Assembly (NCBI GenBank): GCA_913055605.1
Contig: CAJXKJ010000007.1
Coordinates: 1-64,000, forward strand
Reading direction: 5' to 3'
Source of the DNA: an uncultured Euryhalocaulis sp.
GTDB lineage: Bacteria; Pseudomonadota; Alphaproteobacteria; Caulobacterales; Maricaulaceae
Length of the DNA: 64,000 bases
The position numbers and the translations under genes are program-made. Under the pieces are notes generated by a model that was not told where the DNA came from, searched no databases, and was given only the letters and a program-made list of their open reading frames with translations. Of this stretch, positions 16,485 to 25,725 are shown piece after piece (the first letter of the stretch is position 1; each line of letters starts with the position of its first letter).

Positions 16485-19400
16485 CTAGCCGCCCCTGACG
16501 CCGCGCCAAGCCGCGCCGGCGCCGACCAGCCCGGCCGCGACGAGGAAGACCAGGATGACGCGGCCGTCCAGCGGCTGGTCCGAGGGCGCGGACGCCGACG
16601 GGGTTTCCTCTATCGCGAAGCCTTCCACCTGCGCCGCCTGCCGACCGGACGGCGCCCGGGGCGCGGGGCTGCTGGCGGCCGGCTGCTCTGCGGCGGCCTG
16701 CGCCGCTGCCTCCGGCGGCGGGGCTGCGGCGGACAGAGCCGGATCGAGCGCGGCGTCAACGGCCACGGGCACGATGGATGCGGGCGCGGCGAGCGCACTG
16801 CTGGAACAATTGCTGACGTCGCAGGCGCGCCCGACCTCGGCGATCAAGCGCTGGTTGAACGCCTCCAGCTCGGCGCGGGTCTGGGCGTCCGCATCCCAGT
16901 AGCCTTTCTCGATCACCGTGAGCATGCGGTCCGCCATGGCCTGGAGGGCGCGAAGATTGTCGGCCTCACGGAACCGCTCTTCGATCTCCAGCCCGTTCTC
17001 ATCGAGGACATAGGTCTCGTAGGTTTCCCGCCACTTGTCGTCATCGACGGCGTCGGGGTCGGTTACCTCCCACCCCCAGAGGTTTTCCACCGTCTGGGCG
17101 ATGAAGCGGGCGCCGGCATACCCCTCGTCCAGCATCTCTTCGATCCATTTCGGATTGAGATAGCGGGACCGCATTTCCCGGCCCAGATAGCGTTCCAGCG
17201 TTTCGTGGCGCGGGTCGGCGGGGTCGGCGAGATTGACCATGAAGATGTCCGGCGTGGCGCCGTCGATCTGGCGCACGGCCATCGCCGCGCCGCCGACATA
17301 TTGATAGACGTCGTCATTATCCAGCACGCCGTAAAGATTGCTGGAACTGGAGTGCAGGACGGCCTTGCTGCCCGACAGCGCCTGCTTGAAGACGCCGATC
17401 GTGGCGTCGTCGCCCAGCGGCCTGTCGCCCCAGAAACCCTGACCGAACAGATAGCCGACGCGGTTGAAATAGACGTCCGCCACCTGGCTGTCCGCGTCCC
17501 AGTAATTGCTGGCGCCGACCACGTCCGACACGCCGGTTCCATAGGAGCCCGGCGGTTCGGTGAAGATGCGAACCGCGGCGATGCGCGCGGCGTCCTCCGC
17601 GTTGACTCCGCCGGCCTCAAGCCCGTTGCGCACGGTCAGCCAGTTCATGCGGATCGGATTGCCCGGCTCGTCCAGCGCGACCAGTTGGGAGACCGCGTCG
17701 TCCAGGACCTCCATGAGATTGGGCAGGCTGTCGCGATACAGGCCGCTGGGCACGATCGTGACGTCGACGCGGGGGCGGCCCAGCTCCTCCGCCGGAATGA
17801 CCTCCACGCCCTGGATCCGGCCGCGGGCGTTCCAGGTGGGGCGGACGCCCATCAGGGCCATGATCTCGGCTTCCGTCACGCCCTCGTGCCGCATGGCCTC
17901 GACGGCCCAGAGCGTGAAGGTGACGCGGTCCGGATAGGCGCCGTCATTGCGCGCGCGATAGTCGTCGATGAAGGCTTCGGCCAGGTCCTGGCCCTGCGCC
18001 CATGTGCCCGGCGTCGGAATCCGTGTGGGGTCGAAGCCGTACATGTTGCGCCCCGTAGGCAGCGCGCCGGGATTGCGGATCGGGTCGTTGCCCGGCCCGG
18101 CCGGCACATAGCGTCCGTCCAGCGCAGCCATCAGGGCGTCCATCTCCGCCGGGCCGCTTCGCTCTATCGTTGCAGCCAGGGACTCGGCCTCCGCTGCGCG
18201 CTCCGCATCGTCCAGCCCTGGGATGACGGACAGAATGGCCTCCGCCGTCTGACGCCGCTCCTGCGGCCCCGGCGAGACGCCGAATGTGTGCAGGCCGAAG
18301 GGCGTCTGGATGCCGGCGACCTCCTCCAGATAGTGCGCCAGCTCGTCGGCGTCCTGGGCCGTCTCCACGCGTTCCAGACCGATATCGCTGAGGATTCCGG
18401 TCTCCGTCGCGAACGCGTCGATCTGGCCGAGGGCGGCCTCCGCGGCCGACACGCTCTGTCCGGCGACGCGCAGATAGTCGCTGACCAGCCCGTTCAGCTG
18501 GCGCAATTCCGGGCTGAGCGTGGCGGCGTCGAAAGGCGGCGTCATATGGGAGATCAGCGCGGCCATGCCCCGGCGCTTGGCCTGCAGCCCCTCGCCGATA
18601 TCGTCGACGATATAGGGGTAGATTTGCGGTACGGCGCCCATCAGGACTTCGCCCGGGTCGGCCCCGGTGAACCCTATCTCCCGCCCCGGCAGCCATTCGT
18701 GAGTGCCGTGCGTGCCCACATGCACCATCGCGTTCGCGCCGAAGCCGTGCTGGAGCCAGAGATAGAAAGCCAGATACTGGTGATGCGGCGGCAGGTGGCT
18801 GGAGTGATAGGCCGCGCTGGCGTCCTGATGGTCATGCGGCTCGCCGTCGTGATCGTGGCCGCCCTCTCCCTCGCCGGACTCATCGCCGTGCGCGTCTTCG
18901 TGCGCGTCGTGGGCCGTTTCCTCCCACCCCCGCGACGGCTGGGCGGCGAGCAGGACGCCGCCGAAGCGGTGCGCGGGGAACACGAAAAACGGCTCGCCCG
19001 CCTCGTTCCGCCAGACCATGACGTCGGCGTCTTCCGGCGCGCCCCATTCGTCCGCCACGCTATCGCGGAGCGAAGCCGGCAGGTCATCGAACCATCCGCG
19101 ATAGACCGACACCGGCAGCAGAATTGCCTCGCCCGACCCGGCGACGCGGGCCAGTTCGTCCGAATCCCAGGAGGCGGCGTTGACCGCATGGTCCTGCACG
19201 ATCAGGCCCAGCTCCCGCTCCGTCGCCGGCAGGTCGCCGACATCATAGCCGTCGTCCCGCATGCGGTTGAGCATTTCCCAGAGCGAGCGGGGCAGGACGT
19301 TCAGATAGGAGGCGCCGACATTCTCCCGGCCCGGCGGATAATTGTAATAGACGAGCGCAACGCGCTTTTCGGCGTTCGGGGTCTGGCGCAGCCGGACATA

Positions 19401-20555
19401 TTCGGCGATCCGGTCGGCCAGCCGCTCCACCCGTTCGGGAACGGCGCTTTCGACCGTATAGGTCAAGCCGGACGCCTCATCCCGCGCCTGTTCCTTGGTG
19501 GCGTAGACCGTGGGCGCCACCAGACCGGCGAATTCCGGCGTGGCGATCTGGAAATTCCGCTCCCCGATGGACAGGCCGTCGGTTGAGGCCTCCCACTGTT
19601 CCAGGGTTTTGTCGTAGAGGGCGATGGCGTTGACGATCGGCACGTCGGCGACCTGCAACAGGGGGACGGTGCGCTCCGGCACATTGTTGAAGCGGAAGGC
19701 CGTGCCTACGATGGCCTCCACATAGGCGCCGCCCCCGGGACGGGTCAGCAACTGCTCCACCGCCAGTTCGGACGGATAGCTATAGGCGGGCGCGACGTTC
19801 AGGCCGCGGCTCTCCAGCGCTTCCGCGATCGGCGCGATGTTCTCGCTGGCGCCCATGACGGCCGTGCCGCGATCGAAGGCGATGGCGACGAAGGGGGCGT
19901 CGGCCGCGGCGGCGGGCCGGCCCTGCAGATAGGCCTGACGGTAGGACTCGAATGAGTCGTGCACCCGGCCCGTGCGCCAGTCCCACAGGGCCACCATCGG
20001 CAGCGCGGCAGGCGGGTCATAGGTCAGGTCGTATCCGAAATCCCGCGCCAGCACGTAGCGGATCATGGAAATCCAGTTCGCCTTGCCGCCCGCCTCGCCA
20101 TAGGCGAGCAGCTGGGGGTCGGGCGTCATGCCGGCCTGCGCCTCCGCCGCCTCGAACCCGCCGCCAAAGGCATAGGCCCGCGCGTCCCGCGTTTTCATTA
20201 CGGAGATGGCGGGCGCCACGGCCTCTGCGATGTCGCGGCCCATATTGGAGACCAGAGCCACGTCCGCTTCGGACATCGCCGCGACGTCTTCCTGTGTCGA
20301 CCCCTGCCACGGAAACAGGGTGAACTCGACATTGGCGAGGGCCGGGTCCTGTTTCAGGGTTTTGACGACCTCGATGGCCATCCGGGATTCGGCGTCGCGC
20401 GGCGCCAGGGCGACCGTCAGCGTATCGTCCTGGGCGCGCACGGGTCCGGGCGCTGTCAGGGACAACGCGCCGAAAAGAACGAAGGCCAGCGCATTCAGCG
20501 CGCGGGACGCCGCGGCGCGGCCGCGCGCGCCCGGCCAGGGTCCGGCCGCCGCCAC
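16485..20555 (-). CDS. Exported CobN/HmuS-like chelatase subunit with His-rich loop
   Basis: 1356 aa, the CobN/BchH/HmuS large chelatase family, but built for export: Sec signal at ~15-41 and a C-terminal anchor (VILVFLVAAGLVGAGAAW) after an Ala/Pro-rich linker, so the body should lie in the periplasm. Family motifs are intact: LPPHHQYLAF, HVGTHGTHEWLPGR (~611-624), LPTGRNMYGFDPTRIPTPG and EELGRPRVDVTI. Just before the HxGTHG motif a loop at ~544-580 holds 7 His in HDAHEDAHGDE and HDHDGEPHDHQD, absent from ordinary CobN. GTG start, 3 nt after the second CobN-like gene. No cobalamin genes are nearby, and ExbB-like and DUF2149 genes precede it under a Zur-like box. I infer insertion or removal of zinc in a tetrapyrrole or other ligand; the direction is unknown. 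Confidence 0.85.
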   Translation of the reverse strand: MAAAGPWPGARGRAAASRALNALAFVLFGALSLTAPGPVRAQDDTLTVALAPRDAESRMAIEVVKTLKQDPALANVEFTLFPWQGSTQEDVAAMSEADVALVSNMGRDIAEAVAPAISVMKTRDARAYAFGGGFEAAEAQAGMTPDPQLLAYGEAGGKANWISMIRYVLARDFGYDLTYDPPAALPMVALWDWRTGRVHDSFESYRQAYLQGRPAAAADAPFVAIAFDRGTAVMGASENIAPIAEALESRGLNVAPAYSYPSELAVEQLLTRPGGGAYVEAIVGTAFRFNNVPERTVPLLQVADVPIVNAIALYDKTLEQWEASTDGLSIGERNFQIATPEFAGLVAPTVYATKEQARDEASGLTYTVESAVPERVERLADRIAEYVRLRQTPNAEKRVALVYYNYPPGRENVGASYLNVLPRSLWEMLNRMRDDGYDVGDLPATERELGLIVQDHAVNAASWDSDELARVAGSGEAILLPVSVYRGWFDDLPASLRDSVADEWGAPEDADVMVWRNEAGEPFFVFPAHRFGGVLLAAQPSRGWEETAHDAHEDAHGDESGEGEGGHDHDGEPHDHQDASAAYHSSHLPPHHQYLAFYLWLQHGFGANAMVHVGTHGTHEWLPGREIGFTGADPGEVLMGAVPQIYPYIVDDIGEGLQAKRRGMAALISHMTPPFDAATLSPELRQLNGLVSDYLRVAGQSVSAAEAALGQIDAFATETGILSDIGLERVETAQDADELAHYLEEVAGIQTPFGLHTFGVSPGPQERRQTAEAILSVIPGLDDAERAAEAESLAATIERSGPAEMDALMAALDGRYVPAGPGNDPIRNPGALPTGRNMYGFDPTRIPTPGTWAQGQDLAEAFIDDYRARNDGAYPDRVTFTLWAVEAMRHEGVTEAEIMALMGVRPTWNARGRIQGVEVIPAEELGRPRVDVTIVPSGLYRDSLPNLMEVLDDAVSQLVALDEPGNPIRMNWLTVRNGLEAGGVNAEDAARIAAVRIFTEPPGSYGTGVSDVVGASNYWDADSQVADVYFNRVGYLFGQGFWGDRPLGDDATIGVFKQALSGSKAVLHSSSSNLYGVLDNDDVYQYVGGAAMAVRQIDGATPDIFMVNLADPADPRHETLERYLGREMRSRYLNPKWIEEMLDEGYAGARFIAQTVENLWGWEVTDPDAVDDDKWRETYETYVLDENGLEIEERFREADNLRALQAMADRMLTVIEKGYWDADAQTRAELEAFNQRLIAEVGRACDVSNCSSSALAAPASIVPVAVDAALDPALSAAAPPPEAAAQAAAEQPAASSPAPRAPSGRQAAQVEGFAIEETPSASAPSDQPLDGRVILVFLVAAGLVGAGAAWRGVRGG
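18815..18924 (-). other. His-rich insertion encoded in the first CobN-like protein
   Basis: Codons here encode about 36 residues rich in His, Asp, Glu and Gly (7 His), placed about 30 residues before the catalytic HVGTHG motif. The same kind of loop is found in ZrgA of this locus. Likely a metal-collecting loop; it is absent from the paralogue downstream on the minus strand order (20559-24512). Confidence 0.75.
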
Positions 20556-20558
20556 GGT

Positions 20559-23500
20559 CTAGACGGGTCCGCCGCGGAACCAGCCCAGCCCTGCGACGCC
20601 CAGGCCGGCGATGACCAGGACGATAAGGATCATCCGCGACTGGCCGAGATCTTCGGCGGCGGCGGTCAGCACCTCCTCCACCACGCGGCCGGTGACGGTC
20701 GGGTCCGGCGCCGGGCCGGCGGAGCCGCCGCCCCCGCCGCCGGTCGCCGCCGAGATCGCGCTGGCGTAGCCGGCCATGAGCGGCGCGGCGTCCGGCAAGC
20801 TTGAAAGCGCCGTCTCCACGAATTCCGTCATCGCGGGATTGGCGCACTGATTGGCCTCGCAGGCCGGGCCGTGCTCGGCCACGCTTTGCGCCAGACGCGC
20901 CGCGATCTGCGCCAGCTCCTCGGCCGTGGCCTCCCACTGGCCCCGCTGGGCGGCGCCCAGCAGGTTTGTCATCAGCATCTGGTGGGCGAACGGATTGGCC
21001 TGATCGAAGAATGCGTCCATGCCCAGCTCGAACTTGTCGTCCACGAAGACCGACTTTACCTCCGCCCAGTCGTCGGACGAGACGGTTTCGGTCGCCGTGC
21101 TGTCCCACAGGTCCAGATGATCGGTCAGGAACATGAAATTGCGCGCGCCGTCATAGCCGTGCGCCTGATTTTCCTGCAGCCATTTGGGATTGAAATAGCG
21201 GGTGCGCAGCTCCGTCTGGATCGCCCGCGCCGCCGTCTCGATCTGGGGATTGGACAGATCGGCGAGCTTTGAGACGAACAGGTCCGCGTCTTCGCCGGTG
21301 ATGTCCTTGTGGGCCAGGTTCAGGCCGCCCAGGAAGGCCGCGGACATCGGCTGGTCCAGCATGCCGTTGACGTCGCTGGTGCGCGGCAGCATGGCGGCGT
21401 CCATTTCCGCCACGCCGCTCTTGAACGCGCCCTGCGAATATTCGCCGTACAGGCCGCCGCCATAGGCGTGGCTCATGCGGCGGGTGAACAGTTCGGCCAT
21501 GCGCGCCTCGTCCCCGCGGCGTTCGCCGGACTTGGCCAGAAACTGGATGCTGGGCGAATAGGCGCCCGGCGCCGGCGAAAACACGCGCGCTGCGGCCAGC
21601 AGCCGTGCGTCCGCGTCGCCATGCCCTTCCTCTTTCAGCGCCTCGACCGCATCTTCGATATTCTTTGCGACGGGGTTGTCGTCCTCCGGACTGGCGGCGG
21701 CCAGCGCGGTGGCCTGGGTGATCAGGTCCACCTTGTCCTGATAATGATCGCGATAGGTTCCGCTGGTCGTGACCAGAACATCCACGCGCGGCCGGCCCAG
21801 CTCCTCCCGCGGAATGAGAGAGACGCCGATCACCTCGCCCCGCCAGTTGCGCTCCACGCGCGTCCCCAGCAGGCGCAGGATCTGCCCCTCCGATACGCCG
21901 GCGGTTTTCGCGATGTCAGCGGAGAACAGCACGACGGCCAGCTTGTCCGGATAGGCGCCGTCATTTTCCGCGCGGTAAGCGTCGATCAACGCCTCGGCCT
22001 GGCGGGCGCCGATGTCTTCGGCCTCCGGCGTCGGCAGGCGCGCCGGGTCCAGATTGTACAGCGTCCGGCCCGGAGGCAGCGTGTCGGGATTGCGGAACGG
22101 TTCGCCCATCGGACCCGGCTCCAGCCAGGCGCCGCTCAGCGCCGCGAACAGGGAATCGACCTCCCGCGGGGCGGTGCGCAGGCGGGCGGCGAAATCGGCC
22201 GCCAGGGCCAGCCCTTCCTGCAGTCCGGGAACGGGATCGCCGGCGACCGTGGCCGCGGCCGCCTGCGGGGACCGGCCCTGCTCCACGACCATGGCGATCA
22301 GCTCGCGCGCACCGGCGCGGCCGATATCGGGGCGTTCCTCGAACAGGGACTGGAAATCCCGGCCCAGCATGCCCTCCACCATCGCGGCCATGGCGCCGTC
22401 CTCCGGCGCGGAGCCCAGAAGCTTGCCGCCCCAGGGCATGTTGCTGGCCTCCAGCTCCGCGATATAGGTCTCAAGAGCGGCGGTCAGCTCCGGCAGGGGC
22501 GCTGTCCGGATGTCCAGGTCCAGCGCGCGCGACAGGCCGGATTCCTCCGCCTCCTCCCGGATCGTGGCCTCGAAGGACCGCTTCTGCTCCTGCGTGGCGG
22601 CGGCGTAGCGGCCGAGCACGCCGCGCAGGTCGCCGATGGCCTCGCCGGCGTCCGACGGCGTGACGATATTGTACCAGCCATAGGCCAGGGCCATGCCCTT
22701 GCGCCGGTTGCTGACGCCGCCATTGCCGCCCAGGCGTTCGGGATGGATATGCGGCAGGCCGCCCAGCAGGACGCCGATATGGTCGTCCGCCAGCGGACCT
22801 TCATTCTTGCCCGGCTGCAGCACGATATTGGAGAACAGGCTGACCCAGGCGTCGGCTTTCCATTCCTTCTGCATATAGAGGAAGAAGGCCAGATACTGGT
22901 GATGGGGCGGCAGCGCGTCCTTCGACATCAGCGCCTTTTCATCCTCCAGATACCCCCACATCGGATGCGGGGCGATCAGGACGTTGCCCAGCTGGATCTT
23001 GGGAATGACGATGGCGCGGGTTCCGTCCTCCATCGCCGCGGTCATCACGTCGCCCGGCGGGGGACCCCAATATTCCTCGATCTCCGCGCGGCGCTGTTCC
23101 GGCAGGGCGTCGTACCATTCCCGGTACTCCGCTTCCGGCAGCAGGAAGACGTCGCCGCCGCGGACGCGCCGGGCCAGTTCGCCCGGCGCCCAGGCGCCGA
23201 CATTCGACGCATCGCGCGCCATCTTGTCGGCGATCTGCTTCGCATCGGGCAGCGGGCCGCCGCCCAGATCGTAGCCTTCGGCCTGCATCCGGCCGATCAG
23301 GTCCGCCAGCGTGCCGGGCACGTCCAGGAAATCGTCGGGGTCGCCGCCAATGTCGGACTTGCCGCCGGCCTCGCTCCAGAAGGTGAACAGGATGCGCTTG
23401 TCCGCATTGTCCAGACGGGACAGCCGGGCCCAGCTGAGCGCACGCTGAATGCGCCAGCGGACCTGCTCGGGCATGACCACATACTCCCGGATATCCGCCT

Positions 23501-24512
23501 CCGGATTTGTGGCGCCCACGACCATAGGTTCGATCTGGCCTTCCCGCTCCGGATCGACGACGCGGGCCGTCAGCTCCGGCGCCATTCCGCCGGGAGAGGC
23601 GCGATAGTCCGCCGCGCTGCCCTTGGGATAGGGAACCGCGCGCAGGACCGGAACGCCGAGCCGGCGCAGCTCCGCGATCCCGGCCTCCAGATCCTGGGTG
23701 TTCAGGCGTTCGCTGTCGTTCAGCTGCACGTCGACCAGCGGCGCGCCATCGCACACGAAGGGCGACAGATCGATCGCGCCGTCGCGCAGTTGCGTGATCG
23801 CATTGGCGCCCTGGCTTTCGATCTCCGCGATCTGGGCATCCAGCAGCGCCGTGTTCTCCTGGCGGTAGTAGACGATATAGGAGCTGATGCCGACAGAGGG
23901 CGCCTGGGCGTCATAGGCATGGCCGTCGGTGCGGGCGGCGTACCAGTCCAGATACTCGTCCATCGTGTCGAACAGGGCGCCGGCGTCCGGATGGTAGAAC
24001 CCCGATTGCGGATAGACGACGGGCGCGGGCGCGTCCTTTCCGCCGTCCATCTCCGCCACGTTGCGGCGCAGATAGGACAGCAGGGCGCGGTCGTTTTCGA
24101 ACGACCGGTTCGCCCAGTAGGTCTCGATATCCGGATGCCGGTCCAGCGGCACGTTCCCCTGGAGCGTTTCGTCCGGATTGACGACGACAAGGCGCGTGTC
24201 GCGGCGCAGGCGGGCGATGTCGTCCGCCGAGAACGGCAGGCCGTCCGCCGCGCCGTCGATCATCACGACATCGAAGCCTTCCAGATCCGCCACGCCGTCC
24301 AGCGGGGATCCTTCGGCCTCTCCGGTAAAGGCCTGCGCCTGCACGAGGTCGGAAACCGCGCCGGCCGCCTCCAGCAATTGCGCGGCGCCGTTCGACTCCT
24401 TGCCCTCGAAGACCATCGCGATACGCGCGGTTTCGTGCTCCCTGGAGCAGGCCGCGGCGGCGAACGCCAGGACCCCGGACAGGATGAGCTTCCAGCAGCG
24501 ATCAAACGCCAT
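20559..24512 (-). CDS. Second exported CobN-like protein lacking the HxGTHG motif
   Basis: 1317-aa paralogue of the next gene, sharing LPPHHQYLAFF, LPPGRTLYNLDPARLPTPE and EELGRPRVDVLV. The N terminus is a lipoprotein signal (LAFAAAACS, Cys22) and the C terminus a membrane segment (MILIVLVIAGLGVAGLGWF). Where the family has HxGTHGxxEW, this protein reads WVSLFSNIVLQPGKNEGP, so the His/Thr/Glu set is gone although the alignment on both sides is good. It also lacks the His-rich loop. Either an inactive partner (pseudo-chelatase) of the intact paralogue or a ligand-binding subunit with a new role. Not a pseudogene: the frame is open throughout. ATG start, 53 nt after the DUF2149 gene. Confidence 0.85.
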   Translation of the reverse strand: MAFDRCWKLILSGVLAFAAAACSREHETARIAMVFEGKESNGAAQLLEAAGAVSDLVQAQAFTGEAEGSPLDGVADLEGFDVVMIDGAADGLPFSADDIARLRRDTRLVVVNPDETLQGNVPLDRHPDIETYWANRSFENDRALLSYLRRNVAEMDGGKDAPAPVVYPQSGFYHPDAGALFDTMDEYLDWYAARTDGHAYDAQAPSVGISSYIVYYRQENTALLDAQIAEIESQGANAITQLRDGAIDLSPFVCDGAPLVDVQLNDSERLNTQDLEAGIAELRRLGVPVLRAVPYPKGSAADYRASPGGMAPELTARVVDPEREGQIEPMVVGATNPEADIREYVVMPEQVRWRIQRALSWARLSRLDNADKRILFTFWSEAGGKSDIGGDPDDFLDVPGTLADLIGRMQAEGYDLGGGPLPDAKQIADKMARDASNVGAWAPGELARRVRGGDVFLLPEAEYREWYDALPEQRRAEIEEYWGPPPGDVMTAAMEDGTRAIVIPKIQLGNVLIAPHPMWGYLEDEKALMSKDALPPHHQYLAFFLYMQKEWKADAWVSLFSNIVLQPGKNEGPLADDHIGVLLGGLPHIHPERLGGNGGVSNRRKGMALAYGWYNIVTPSDAGEAIGDLRGVLGRYAAATQEQKRSFEATIREEAEESGLSRALDLDIRTAPLPELTAALETYIAELEASNMPWGGKLLGSAPEDGAMAAMVEGMLGRDFQSLFEERPDIGRAGARELIAMVVEQGRSPQAAAATVAGDPVPGLQEGLALAADFAARLRTAPREVDSLFAALSGAWLEPGPMGEPFRNPDTLPPGRTLYNLDPARLPTPEAEDIGARQAEALIDAYRAENDGAYPDKLAVVLFSADIAKTAGVSEGQILRLLGTRVERNWRGEVIGVSLIPREELGRPRVDVLVTTSGTYRDHYQDKVDLITQATALAAASPEDDNPVAKNIEDAVEALKEEGHGDADARLLAAARVFSPAPGAYSPSIQFLAKSGERRGDEARMAELFTRRMSHAYGGGLYGEYSQGAFKSGVAEMDAAMLPRTSDVNGMLDQPMSAAFLGGLNLAHKDITGEDADLFVSKLADLSNPQIETAARAIQTELRTRYFNPKWLQENQAHGYDGARNFMFLTDHLDLWDSTATETVSSDDWAEVKSVFVDDKFELGMDAFFDQANPFAHQMLMTNLLGAAQRGQWEATAEELAQIAARLAQSVAEHGPACEANQCANPAMTEFVETALSSLPDAAPLMAGYASAISAATGGGGGGSAGPAPDPTVTGRVVEEVLTAAAEDLGQSRMILIVLVIAGLGVAGLGWFRGGPV

Positions 24513-24565
24513 GTCGTCTTCCCTCTACTTTCCTTGCGGTGCGCGCCCCGCAACGCGGGGGCGGG

Positions 24566-24937
24566 TCATGGCGCCGCGCCCGGAGGAGCCTCGCCTTCGG
24601 GCACATAGACCACCTGGCCGTCGGCCAGCTCGTAGGCGACGCCCAGGCGCGTGCCCTGTCCCGACAGGTTCCGGTCGGTGACCTTCTGCACCGTGATCGT
24701 CTCGCGGGTCTTGGAAATGATTTCCATGGACCCGTCGGCGTTGGTCTTCACCAGCGTCGTACTGCTGTCCGGGTCCAGCAGGTCGGCGCTGGAGAACAGC
24801 GTGAACAGGGCGATCAGCAATGCGACGATGAACGCGACGCTGACATCGAACAGATTGGCGAGACCGGCAAGCGGATCCTCGTCCTCTCCCGGAGGGGGGC
24901 CGTGGCTGCCATAGCGGTGCCGGTGGACGAAGCGCAT
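24566..24937 (-). CDS. DUF2149 membrane protein, ExbD-like partner
   Basis: 123 aa with one membrane helix (VSVAFIVALLIALFTLFSS, ~30-48) after a short, charged cytoplasmic N terminus, then a periplasmic domain of ~70 residues. The topology is that of ExbD/TolR, and DUF2149 genes are regularly found with a MotA/TolQ/ExbB gene and a CobN-like gene, as in the Bacteroidetes hmu loci (from memory). ADPLAGLANLFDV-type stretch with DPLAGLANLFDVSVAF is the family signature. Starts 3 nt after the ExbB-like gene. Likely forms a proton- or sodium-driven stator with ExbB that powers the CobN proteins or a linked outer-membrane step. Confidence 0.9.
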   Translation of the reverse strand: MRFVHRHRYGSHGPPPGEDEDPLAGLANLFDVSVAFIVALLIALFTLFSSADLLDPDSSTTLVKTNADGSMEIISKTRETITVQKVTDRNLSGQGTRLGVAYELADGQVVYVPEGEAPPGAAP

Positions 24938-24940
24938 GGC

Positions 24941-25504
24941 CTATTCCCCCGACGCCGGCGCGCCCGAGGCGCGCAGCAATTCCTCCGCGCGGAATGTCAG
25001 CTCCCGCGTGTCGGAACGCACCCAGGCCTCCCGCGAGGCGGCGATGAGATAGGCGATGACGCTGATCGCCAGGCCGATCACGGTCGCGGCGAAGGCCGTC
25101 ACCATATTGCTGGCCAGGGCGGGCAGATTGCCCTCGGACAGGCCTTTCAGCGCATAGGCCATCGGGATCAGCGTGCCCATCAGGCCAAGGGCGGGGCCGA
25201 CCCGGACCGCCAGGCGCAGGCGGGACAGCGCGCCCCACAGCGCGCGCTCCTCGGTCTGCAGGGCTTTTTCCAGGCGCAGGTCGATCGGGTCCGGCCCGCC
25301 TTCGGCGGCGACGGCTTCCAGCCGCGCGCGGGCCGCAGCTAGCGCGGCGCGGCGGCCGCGGCTGCGCTCCCACACCTCGCGCAGATAAGCGCCGATGACG
25401 AACAGCGTCGCCGCAGACAAGGCGATCAGGCCGAGCATCACCGGCCAGATCAGAAGCCCGGCGATCAGATGGAGGATTTCCCGGATGTGGTCGATAGGGG
25501 TCAT
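24941..25504 (-). CDS. MotA/TolQ/ExbB-family proton channel protein
   Basis: 187 aa with three membrane segments: IWPVMLGLIALSAATLFVIGAYL, then RVGPALGLMGTLIPMAYAL and VTAFAATVIGLAISVIAYLIA. GPALGLMGTLIPM and the VTAFAATVIGLAISV block are the two ExbB/TolQ hallmarks (G-L-x-GTV and TAxGL). Start is the ATG at 25504 (MTPIDHIREIL); the ORF-track version adds 44 residues that look non-coding and pass over the promoter. Leads the exbB-DUF2149-cobN-cobN operon, with a Zur-like box about 155 nt upstream. Confidence 0.9.
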   Translation of the reverse strand: MTPIDHIREILHLIAGLLIWPVMLGLIALSAATLFVIGAYLREVWERSRGRRAALAAARARLEAVAAEGGPDPIDLRLEKALQTEERALWGALSRLRLAVRVGPALGLMGTLIPMAYALKGLSEGNLPALASNMVTAFAATVIGLAISVIAYLIAASREAWVRSDTRELTFRAEELLRASGAPASGE

Positions 25505-25658
25505 GCGCGGCGGCCCCGCCGGCCCGGATACGCAACAGACATAGTGACAGGTCTCATTTGTTGGCGCGGCGAACGCTCGCCGCCGTAAGTGAAGGTTCCG
25601 CAGGGCGCTCTGAAACGGTGCGCCCGCAGAGGGCATCCGCTCTTTCCGGGCGCGGCGT

Positions 25659-25677
25659 AGTGTTAACTTATAACATT
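25659..25677. promoter_or_regulatory. Putative Zur operator of the CobN-like operon
   Basis: Core GTTAA-CTT-ATAAC, one mismatch from the GTTAT-N3-ATAAC pattern of the other three boxes, with matching flanks ATT. It lies in a 221-nt gap otherwise free of genes, 155 nt before the ExbB-like ATG. On the minus strand it overlaps TATAAG, a possible -10 element. Weakest of the four sites but in the right place. Confidence 0.65.
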
Positions 25678-25725
25678 TGTGCGGGAGCGCTAGACGGGCG
25701 TCAAGCCTGCCGCCCGCCGCATACG

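Noticed and set aside
16485-24512. The CobN-like proteins as the cobaltochelatase of cobalamin synthesis
   Set aside because: Both have export signals and membrane anchors, CobN proper is cytosolic with CobS and CobT, no other cob gene is in the window, and the surrounding genes and operators are zinc-type.
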